A program made the position numbers and the translations under genes. The notes under the pieces were generated by a model. The model did no database searches. It had not been told where the DNA came from and was given only the letters and a program-made list of their open reading frames with translations. A stretch of DNA of 64,000 nt from a virus, in IMG/VR virus record IMGVR_UViG_3300025769_000099, positions 1 to 64,000 of that record; one strand, written 5' to 3'. Positions 32,580 through 39,946 of the stretch are shown here, one piece after another. How positions within the stretch are numbered: position 1 is the first letter of the stretch; the number at the start of each line of letters is the position of its first letter.

Positions 32580-32870
32580 ATGACGTTTTTTTACAAGACT
32601 CAATCGTGGAGTAGTCAACCACAGATCACCAAAGAAACCATTTCAATTTGGGAGCATTTAGCTGCTAAGAAAAACTGGAGAATAGTTCAGTTACCAAATG
32701 GTTATCATCAAACCGAATACCAAGACATCGAAGATAAAGATGTATGGCACGACGTTACTAGACGAGAAACAATTGAATCAGCTGAGGCTGCAATTGATGG
32801 ATCAGTCGCACACTACACAAAAAAGTTAGAGTTCACAAAAGGACCTAAAGTAGTGAAAACATTTAAATAA
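32580..32870 (+). CDS. Hypothetical 96-residue protein
   Basis: Starts MTFFYKTQSWSSQPQ; contains a Trp/Asp-rich region (DIEDKDVWHDVTRRET) and a Lys-rich end. Precedes groEL by 24 bases. No domain recognised. Confidence 0.55.
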   Translation: MTFFYKTQSWSSQPQITKETISIWEHLAAKKNWRIVQLPNGYHQTEYQDIEDKDVWHDVTRRETIESAEAAIDGSVAHYTKKLEFTKGPKVVKTFK

Positions 32871-32894
32871 TATATTAACTAACAATTTAATTTA

Positions 32895-34466
32895 ATGGAA
32901 TATAGTCAACCTAGTGAGATTGTAAAAGATCTCAACTTTGGCGTCGATGCTAAAGGTAAAATTATGAATGGTGTAGATAAACTAGCAAAAGCTGTTAAGT
33001 CTACACTAGGAGCTTCTGGTAAGTGTGTTATATATGAAGACACATTTGGTAGACCACTGGTTACAAAAGATGGTGTAACCGTTGCGGATAGCGTAGTCTT
33101 ATACGACCCGGTGGAAAACATAGGTGCAACACTTATTAAAGAGGCTTCTAAAAACACAGTGAAAGAAGCAGGTGACGGTACTACTACAGCTATCGTCCTT
33201 GCTGAATCACTATTAAAAACTGCAATAGAACCTGAATACAAAGATATAAGTATAAGGGAAATAAAAAGTGGTATAAAATCAGGCTACGATAAAGTAGTGG
33301 ATTACATAAAAAACAATACAACACCAGTAACAGGTGATACATTAAGCCATGTTTCTGCAATAAGTTGTAATAATGACAAAGAATTAGGTGAGTTAATATC
33401 TAGTACCTATAATAAAGTGGGTAAAGATGGTGTTGTTTTACTAGAAGAAAGTGAAACAGATGTAACTTACGCTGATATTGTTGAAGGAGTGCAAATAGCA
33501 TCAAAGCTTACATCTCCTCATTTTGTCACAAATAAAGACAGACAGCTGTGTGAGCTTGAAAATCCGTATGTATTAATAATAGCATCGGAAATACCTAATA
33601 TTAGAAAGATACAATCTATATTAGAACATATTATAAAGACTAATAGAAGTTTACTTATTGTAGCTTCTGTAAGCACACAGGTAAAATCTGCACTATTAAT
33701 GAACAAGGTTAAGGGTAATATTAAGGTAAATATTATTGACACACCTGGTTTTGGTGCAAATAAAAGAGATACAATAGAAGATTTAGCGCTTTTAACTGGT
33801 GCTAAAGTTATAGACGAAGAGTTAGGAGATGATTTAGATCTGATCCGACCAGATTGTTTAGGTGAAGTAGTAAAATCTGTAACAGATAACAGAACTACAG
33901 TCCTGACAACTGGTTTGTTACAAGACGAGGTCTCTAATAGAGTTAAAGAAATCGAAAAAAAGATAACAGAAACCAAAGATCCTTTCTTTAAAAAGAAATA
34001 TCAAGAAAGATTAGCTATGTTAAGCGGTTCTGTGGGTGTTATTAAAGTAGGTGCTAACTCAAAAATAGAATTAAAAGAAAAGAAAGACAGAGTTGAAGAT
34101 GCAATTTACGCAGTTAAGGCTGCTTTGCAAGAAGGAATTGTTCCTGGAGGCGGAATAGCACTGTTAAATGCTTCAAATACTGTAAAACCAAAGAATTTTG
34201 GCGAAGAAATACTAATAAAAGCCATAAAATCACCATTTTTAACCATAATGTCCAACGCAAGTATCGAAGAATACGATCTACCTACTAAAAAAGGTGATGG
34301 ATATGACGTTACTAGCGGTAAAATAGTAAATATGGTAGATTCTGGTATTGTAGATCCTGCTCTCGTTACTAAAACAGCACTAAAAAACGCAGTTAGTGTT
34401 GCTACAACTATAATTTCTGCGGATTGTATAATTTCAAACATAAGATTAGACAATGCGAGCAGTTAA
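32895..34466 (+). CDS. groL: GroEL-type chaperonin
   Basis: 523 residues, slightly short of bacterial GroEL. The ATP site is clear: GDGTTT (residues 93-98) and the catalytic segment TKDGVTVA near 57-64; GIVPGGGIALLNA is the conserved C-terminal nucleotide-binding segment. No GGM tail. Likely helps fold phage capsid or enzymes. Order here is groEL then groES, the reverse of most bacterial operons, with a 14-base overlap. Confidence 0.93.
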   Translation: MEYSQPSEIVKDLNFGVDAKGKIMNGVDKLAKAVKSTLGASGKCVIYEDTFGRPLVTKDGVTVADSVVLYDPVENIGATLIKEASKNTVKEAGDGTTTAIVLAESLLKTAIEPEYKDISIREIKSGIKSGYDKVVDYIKNNTTPVTGDTLSHVSAISCNNDKELGELISSTYNKVGKDGVVLLEESETDVTYADIVEGVQIASKLTSPHFVTNKDRQLCELENPYVLIIASEIPNIRKIQSILEHIIKTNRSLLIVASVSTQVKSALLMNKVKGNIKVNIIDTPGFGANKRDTIEDLALLTGAKVIDEELGDDLDLIRPDCLGEVVKSVTDNRTTVLTTGLLQDEVSNRVKEIEKKITETKDPFFKKKYQERLAMLSGSVGVIKVGANSKIELKEKKDRVEDAIYAVKAALQEGIVPGGGIALLNASNTVKPKNFGEEILIKAIKSPFLTIMSNASIEEYDLPTKKGDGYDVTSGKIVNMVDSGIVDPALVTKTALKNAVSVATTIISADCIISNIRLDNASS

Positions 34467-34701
34467 TTATTATATAGTAGTAGAAAAAATCAAATCCGAG
34501 CCTAAAAAGGTTGCAGGTTTGTTGATAAAAGACGAAGAAAGTAGATATTCTAAAGGAAAAGTCATCACAATAGGTAATTTAGTACAAGGAGTGTGTGATA
34601 ATGATATAGTACACTATGATAAACATACAGGCCATGACATTAGCTGGCAAGATAATGATTATCAAGTGATCACTATAAAGGACGTAGTCTTGGTAGAATG
34701 A
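34453..34701 (+). CDS. groS: GroES-type co-chaperonin
   Basis: 82 residues, a single GroES beta-barrel. The expected mobile loop region lies around KKVAGLLIKDEE, and GKVITIGN follows as in GroES. It overlaps groEL and ends in an ATGA overlap with the next gene. Its divergence suggests a phage-adapted partner for the adjacent chaperonin. Confidence 0.85.
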   Translation: MRAVNYYIVVEKIKSEPKKVAGLLIKDEESRYSKGKVITIGNLVQGVCDNDIVHYDKHTGHDISWQDNDYQVITIKDVVLVE

Positions 34702-35138
34702 AATTAACCCCATCTGATTTAAGAGATATTGGTTTATTTAAATATTACAGGCTCGTTCGAAAATGGGCCTGTAAAACTTATGGGCTAACCGATGCGGATC
34801 TAGAACTATTAATATACCTTGATTGTAAAGGTAGATTTACACGTAATGATTTCATCAATGGAACTTATACTTATTCATGGGATAAGAAACGTTGGGAAAG
34901 ATTACGTGATAAAGGTTATATAGAGATATGGAGGCATCGTAACCGCACTTCAATTAAATTCAGCATTTTTAAGACATCATTTAAATGCTCCCAGTTAATA
35001 AGTAGGATATACCGCATACTTTTAGCGGAAGAAGATCTGCCTACATCAGAAAGAAATACATTTTATAATAACAAATCATATACTGATAAAGTTTATAACA
35101 AAGCTATAGATGATATGATAAAAGACAAAAACAGATAA
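34698..35138 (+). CDS. MarR-like winged-helix protein
   Basis: 146 residues. A helical N-terminus (LVRKWACKTYGLTDADLELLIYL) and a wing-like segment (RWERLRDKGYIEIWRHRNR) give a winged-helix layout common in MarR-type phage proteins. It is coupled to groES. Possibly a late regulator; DNA binding is inferred. Confidence 0.6.
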   Translation: MKLTPSDLRDIGLFKYYRLVRKWACKTYGLTDADLELLIYLDCKGRFTRNDFINGTYTYSWDKKRWERLRDKGYIEIWRHRNRTSIKFSIFKTSFKCSQLISRIYRILLAEEDLPTSERNTFYNNKSYTDKVYNKAIDDMIKDKNR

Positions 35139-35140
35139 TT

Positions 35141-35407
35141 ATGGGATATGCAGGACCAAAAGCAGTTTCTAAGGTAAACATGATTTTAAAGGATAAAAAA
35201 TGTAACCACGGGTTACTAGGTAATCCATTAAAGAAAAAAGTAAAACCTTCTAAAGCGGGTGCAGAAGCGATGATTGAAGCAAGAGAGGAAAACGTTAAAC
35301 CTTCCAAACCCCAACCAACTCCTTCAGTTAGTGAATTTGTAGCTAACAGAAAAAAAGGCTTGTTACAGAAAAGAGGTTGTAAGAGCAAGTACGGTAAAAG
35401 AAAATAA
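35141..35407 (+). CDS. Hypothetical 88-residue basic protein
   Basis: Low-complexity, Lys/Pro-rich; ends QKRGCKSKYGKRK. The phrase GLLQKRG recurs in the 10385-10867 protein, so both may belong to a group of basic virion proteins. Unrecognised function. Confidence 0.55.
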   Translation: MGYAGPKAVSKVNMILKDKKCNHGLLGNPLKKKVKPSKAGAEAMIEAREENVKPSKPQPTPSVSEFVANRKKGLLQKRGCKSKYGKRK

Positions 35408-35409
35408 TA

Positions 35410-35739
35410 ATGGGTTTTAAAATGTCGCGGCCTAGTTTTCATAATGAGGATCAGCAACCTGAAATCATTAAGAAAAACTTAGGTAAGGATATAATAGCAG
35501 AAGCTAATCAAGATGGTACTATATTCTTAGATAAATCTGTTGATAAAAATAGCAAACTAGGCAAAGAAGCTATTAGTCATGAAAAAGTACACCTCGATCA
35601 AATGGAAAGAGGTGATCTTAGTTATGACGATAGCTATGTTTACTGGAAAGGTAAAAAATATTCAAGAGCTAATATGAAAGAGGGAGCTAAAAACTTACCT
35701 TGGGAAAAAGAAGCTTACAAAAAAGAAAAAAAATCATGA
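35410..35739 (+). CDS. Small HExxH metallopeptidase-like protein
   Basis: 109 residues. HEKVH at 57-61 is a zincin motif, followed by LDQMERGDLSYDD and a C-terminal LPWEKEAY whose Glu could be a third ligand. Such small zincins occur in phage virion modules; they may process or merely resemble peptidases. Shares an ATGA overlap with the next gene. Confidence 0.6.
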   Translation: MGFKMSRPSFHNEDQQPEIIKKNLGKDIIAEANQDGTIFLDKSVDKNSKLGKEAISHEKVHLDQMERGDLSYDDSYVYWKGKKYSRANMKEGAKNLPWEKEAYKKEKKS

Positions 35740-36827
35740 TCTACAAAAAAATTAAAGCAGCTAAAAAATCTAATCTACTAAGAAAAACAAAAGATCCAGA
35801 AGATGGTGATATTGTTAATATAGACGGAGATGCTCACACATATATTAAAGATAAATTAAGAGTAGAAGGTACCAGCAAACCTAGTATTGCAACCGCTATA
35901 AGTGGTGGAACACCAGGTGAAGAATGGGAAAACACAATGAAAAATTATTATAAAGATGGTGCTTCTATAGCGGATCTTGTAACCGCAGGACATGGTTCAA
36001 CAGAGGGTTTAACTAGTTTATTCGAGGGTTTAACACAAGGTTCTAATACACCTGGTAAAACAACAATTACTACAAGTGCAAATCCATTAACAGAAACGAT
36101 TAAAAAAGATCCAACCCAAAGATATAATATGGGTGAAAGAGCCGCTGAAGATGCTAACTGGGCTAAAGGTAGAATGCGTAGAGGATTAAACAGAGAGGAA
36201 AGAAAAGGTATGAAAGATATTGTTAAAGGTTTAGACCCTAAACAAAGACAAGAGTTTAAAGACAATATGAAAAAGCAAAGAAATGTTGATCTTGATGGTG
36301 ATAATAAAGTTTCTTTTATGGAAAAAATAAAAGGTACTTTTGGTGGTAATAGACAACAAAAGAAATTAAATGCTTTAAATCAAATTGATGGTGTAAAAGA
36401 AGAATTTGGTCTTAAAGATAAAACAATAAGACAAGATATAGCTAAAGCTGCTCAAGGGGCTTATGATTTTGGCGATAGAGCTAATATGAGTGAAAGAGAT
36501 AAAAAGATCGAAGCCGCTTCACAAAGTAAATATAGTTTTGGCTTAGATAATTTTGGTGATTTTAAACCAGGTAGCACAACAACAGGTAATATGAAAGCAA
36601 CTGATGATATGGAAGTAGTTGATAAATCATCTTTAGGTACTAAAACTATTTTTGATTCAGAGAACGGTATGCAAACGGTAGACGCTTCAAATCCTTTTAG
36701 CGGTATGAATTTAAATCCAGACGATTATAAAATAGAATTAGGAGATGCTTTTAAATTTCCTAAAAAAGGTTACAAGCCTAAAAACTCAGCAATTGCTAAA
36801 AAACTAAAACCCGGAGCTGGTTATTAA
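35736..36827 (+). CDS. Structural-region protein with EF-hand-like loop
   Basis: The start at 35736 overlaps the previous stop (ATGA), giving 363 residues; a start 36 bases upstream is possible but overlaps more. Rich in Lys/Asp/Gly with DLDGDNKVSF-x-E (near residue 185), an EF-hand-like calcium loop. The rest has no recognised domain. Located just before the holin, likely a virion protein. Confidence 0.6.
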   Translation: MIYKKIKAAKKSNLLRKTKDPEDGDIVNIDGDAHTYIKDKLRVEGTSKPSIATAISGGTPGEEWENTMKNYYKDGASIADLVTAGHGSTEGLTSLFEGLTQGSNTPGKTTITTSANPLTETIKKDPTQRYNMGERAAEDANWAKGRMRRGLNREERKGMKDIVKGLDPKQRQEFKDNMKKQRNVDLDGDNKVSFMEKIKGTFGGNRQQKKLNALNQIDGVKEEFGLKDKTIRQDIAKAAQGAYDFGDRANMSERDKKIEAASQSKYSFGLDNFGDFKPGSTTTGNMKATDDMEVVDKSSLGTKTIFDSENGMQTVDASNPFSGMNLNPDDYKIELGDAFKFPKKGYKPKNSAIAKKLKPGAGY

Positions 36828-36829
36828 TT

Positions 36830-37228
36830 ATGAGTAAGTTATTAGCGAAATTATTCGGCGGAGCCGGAGGCGGTGTAATAGAAAAACTATCAGGAGTTGC
36901 TGATAAGTTTATACAGACTAAAGAAGAAAAAGCTCAGTTTGAAAAAGAAATGACTGAGATAATGATAAAAGCTGAGGCTGAAATGCAGAAGAACGTTACG
37001 GAAAGATGGCAAGCAGATTTACAGCACGGAAATTGGTTAACTAGATCAGTTAGGCCTTTAGTACTTATATTTTTAATTGTTTCTACAGTATTATTAGTTT
37101 TTATTGATAGTGGAGCAATTGGTTTTAATGTAGAACAAAAATGGACAGATCTTTTACAACTTGTATTAATCACCGTTATAGGTGCTTATTTTGGTGGTCG
37201 AAGTTTTGAAAAACTAAAAAAGAAATAA
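36830..37228 (+). CDS. Holin, 3TM (gene-transfer-release) type
   Basis: 132 residues. A charged amphipathic helix (residues 25-60) then W-x-TRSVRPLVLIFLIVSTVLLVF, and a further pair of hydrophobic segments ending GAYFGGRSFEK. This matches the holin family with three membrane segments used in phage-like gene transfer release. It would let the M15 lysin (9.5 kb) reach peptidoglycan. The two lysis genes are 27 kb apart and in separate operons. Confidence 0.8.
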   Translation: MSKLLAKLFGGAGGGVIEKLSGVADKFIQTKEEKAQFEKEMTEIMIKAEAEMQKNVTERWQADLQHGNWLTRSVRPLVLIFLIVSTVLLVFIDSGAIGFNVEQKWTDLLQLVLITVIGAYFGGRSFEKLKKK

Positions 37229-37229
37229 C

Positions 37230-37580
37230 GTGCCAAAAATATCCAACATACAGCTAGATACTAATATAACTAATTCAGACAAATTACTTGGATCTGATGA
37301 AGCAGGAAACACTAAAAATTTTAAAGTAGAACATCTTTCTGCTTTCTTTGCTAACAATGCTGGTAGTTTTAAGCATCACCAAAATAACGCCTCTGATACA
37401 TGGACGATAACGCACAACTTAGATCTTACGGATTATCTACCACAAATAAATGTAAAATTATCAGGTGGTGGAACTTATAACAACGTTCAGGCAATGGGCG
37501 TTGTTACTTATTTAAGTAAAGATCAATTAAAAATAGAATTTTCAACCGCAAATAGCGGTTACGCTTATTTAAAAGCATAA
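37230..37580 (+). CDS. Small tail-fibre-associated protein
   Basis: 116 residues with a GTG start 1 base after the holin stop. DTWTITHNLDL is a segment typical of phage tail-fibre C-terminal modules. Probably a receptor-binding or accessory virion protein. Start codon choice is tentative. Confidence 0.55.
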   Translation: MPKISNIQLDTNITNSDKLLGSDEAGNTKNFKVEHLSAFFANNAGSFKHHQNNASDTWTITHNLDLTDYLPQINVKLSGGGTYNNVQAMGVVTYLSKDQLKIEFSTANSGYAYLKA

Positions 37581-37616
37581 CTTTAAACAACAACAACAAA
37601 AACTAAAAATTAAAAA

Positions 37617-39461
37617 ATGGCAATACCAGTTTTAAATCACATGGATTTTCAGCAAGCTTCTGAGATCCGAAATGTGCTACTCCATATAACGGGCGCAGGA
37701 TCGGTTAGTGGGAACGTAGCAGGACAAATCATTTACGACTCAGGCTCTGTAAAATTCAACAATGGATCAGGCTGGGTCACATTAAGTGCTTCATCAGGTA
37801 CTATGAGTAACTTCATAATAAGTGATGGAACAACAACACAAACAATAGCAGATGGTAATACGATAACTTTCACACCAGGAGAAGGTATCGATTTATCAGT
37901 TGCAGCAACAGACACGGTTAATATCTCTGCTGAAGACGCTACCTCATCAAACAAAGGTGTAGCTTCGTTTAGTACTGATAATTTCTCTGTAAGTTCTGGA
38001 GCTGTTACAATAAAAGATGGAGGTGTTGCTCTTGCTGAAATGGCAAACATTGCAGATGATAGAGTATTAGGTAATGTTTCAGGCAGTGCTGCTGCACCAA
38101 GCGCTTTAACAGCGGCAAACATTAGAACATTAATTAACGTAGCTGATGGTGCACAAGTAAACGTTGGCACAAACCTTTCACAAACAACAGCAGCAGCTCA
38201 ACTTACAATCGCATCTTCAACTGGTGATAATATAATTGTTGCTGAAGCATCTTCTACTATCGCTGGTTTAATGAGTACTACTCATCATGATAAATTAGAT
38301 GGTATTGAAGCAAACGCAACTGCAGATCAAACAGCATCCGAAATTAAAACTTTAGTTGGAGAAGGAAATGGAAAATTTGTTCCAGCTGCTGGATCAAGTG
38401 GAGAGTTCTTAAAACATGATGGTACATTTGGTACTCCATCTTATACAAATAATACTGACATAAACGTTAACGTTGCAAACTTAACAGCTAGACTTCCTCA
38501 AATTACAGAAAGTGTTACAATTGGTGATGCAACAGATGTTGTTGTAACCACATCAGGTAACTTAGTTGTAACTGGTGATTTAACTGTATCAGGTGATACT
38601 GTAACAGCAAATGTTGGAACATTAGATGTTGAAGATAAAAACATAACATTAAACAAAGCATCCGGTGATTCAAGTTCAACTGCTGACGGTGCTGGTCTTA
38701 CTATTCAAGATGCGGTAGACGCTTCAACCGATGCCTCAATATTGTGGAACGCTTCAGGTGATAAATTTGTATTTTCACATCCAGTAGATGTAACAGGTAT
38801 ACTTACAGCTACAGGTACTTCTGTATTTGCTAATCTTGATATATCAGGTGATGTAGATGTTGATGGTACTTTAGAAGCTGATGCAATAACAGTTAACGGT
38901 TCTACTCTACAAGTAGTTGTTGAAGATCACGTTGGTGCAATGCTTGATGGTACTGAAACATTTATTGATGTTAGCTATGATGCTACTAATAACAACTTAG
39001 ATTTTGTAGTTCCAGTTAAAGATGAAGACAATATGGCTTCTGATTCTGCAACTTTTTTAGCTACACAACAAAGTATTAAAGCTTATGTTGATGGTCAAGA
39101 TTATAAAACAGCAGCATCAAAAACTGAAGTTCAAACTGGTAGTAACACAACTAAATTTGTAACTCCTGATACTTTAGGTGCTAAATCAGTACATTCTACA
39201 ATCGATGTTTCTAATTCAGATTTTGTATCTAATCTATATGCTGAAGTTGAGCATGGTTTAGGTACTGAAGATGTAATTGTTCAATTATTTGATTCTTCAT
39301 CAAAAGAAACAGTATTAGCTGAAGTTGCTAGAACAGACAAAGCTGGAAGCGCATCAACAAGTAAAATAAAGATAGTATTTTCTTCTGCACCTTCTAGCGA
39401 TATTGAAGTAATGATTACGTCAATAAAAGGTTCTACAGTAAAAACTGCAGTATACGCTTAA
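37617..39461 (+). CDS. Tail-fibre-like protein
   Basis: 614 residues, Ser/Thr/Ala/Asp-rich and beta-repetitive. ASSTIAGLMSTTHHDKLDGI is the common phage fibre connector motif preceding a shaft. Leader is the Bacteroidetes-like A-rich stretch before ATG. Likely forms a trimeric fibre with the C-terminal host-binding end. Exact domain boundaries are not visible. Confidence 0.7.
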   Translation: MAIPVLNHMDFQQASEIRNVLLHITGAGSVSGNVAGQIIYDSGSVKFNNGSGWVTLSASSGTMSNFIISDGTTTQTIADGNTITFTPGEGIDLSVAATDTVNISAEDATSSNKGVASFSTDNFSVSSGAVTIKDGGVALAEMANIADDRVLGNVSGSAAAPSALTAANIRTLINVADGAQVNVGTNLSQTTAAAQLTIASSTGDNIIVAEASSTIAGLMSTTHHDKLDGIEANATADQTASEIKTLVGEGNGKFVPAAGSSGEFLKHDGTFGTPSYTNNTDINVNVANLTARLPQITESVTIGDATDVVVTTSGNLVVTGDLTVSGDTVTANVGTLDVEDKNITLNKASGDSSSTADGAGLTIQDAVDASTDASILWNASGDKFVFSHPVDVTGILTATGTSVFANLDISGDVDVDGTLEADAITVNGSTLQVVVEDHVGAMLDGTETFIDVSYDATNNNLDFVVPVKDEDNMASDSATFLATQQSIKAYVDGQDYKTAASKTEVQTGSNTTKFVTPDTLGAKSVHSTIDVSNSDFVSNLYAEVEHGLGTEDVIVQLFDSSSKETVLAEVARTDKAGSASTSKIKIVFSSAPSSDIEVMITSIKGSTVKTAVYA

Positions 39462-39478
39462 TAATAACAATAAAATAC

Positions 39479-39500
39479 AGCGGTGCTTCACGGCGCCGCT
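39479..39500 (+). terminator. Stem-loop between fibre genes
   Basis: AGCGGTGC pairs with GCGCCGCT (8 pairs, one G-T) around a 6-nt loop. No run of Ts follows, so it may be an attenuator or RNA-stability hairpin rather than a strong rho-independent terminator. Confidence 0.45.
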
Positions 39501-39523
39501 AGTATTAATTTAATATATATAAT

Positions 39524-39943
39524 ATGTCTATAAAAGTTCTTAGCGAATTAAAGGTTGGTACAGTTAGAGAGGATATAGCTGCGGGTACTAAGAGTGGAAG
39601 CAATAATGAAATCCACAATATAGACTTTGCTGCAAGTCATGCTAATTATACTTTAGCAGCTGTTAATGCCGCTAATAATAGAATTACTTTTACTAATTTA
39701 GGGGCGAATGTTGTAGGTAAAAATGGATCTATAATAATAACAAATCCCAGTTCAGTAGGTTCTTATACATGGCAAGGCGCTGGTGGTTTACCAGCCACAG
39801 CCTTTACACCAGGTGGACAGCAAATAAGTTTTGATACAACCGCTAGCAAAACGGCTATAATAACTTATTTTATTGTAGCTAGTAATAAAGTTTTAATTAA
39901 TTACGCGGGAGCGTTTTCTGCGTACGAGCAACCTGCACCTTAA
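39524..39943 (+). CDS. Beta-rich structural protein
   Basis: 139 residues, small-residue-rich (Ala/Gly/Thr/Asn), starting MSIKVLSELKVGTVRED. Repeated beta-strand-like segments and an aromatic end suggest a fibre or baseplate component. It is directly upstream of the giant Thr-rich fibre gene. Confidence 0.5.
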   Translation: MSIKVLSELKVGTVREDIAAGTKSGSNNEIHNIDFAASHANYTLAAVNAANNRITFTNLGANVVGKNGSIIITNPSSVGSYTWQGAGGLPATAFTPGGQQISFDTTASKTAIITYFIVASNKVLINYAGAFSAYEQPAP

Positions 39944-39946
39944 ACT

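Noticed and set aside
37733-38170. 145-residue minus ORF
   Set aside because: Antisense shadow of the tail-fibre gene; Val/Ser/Pro-rich.
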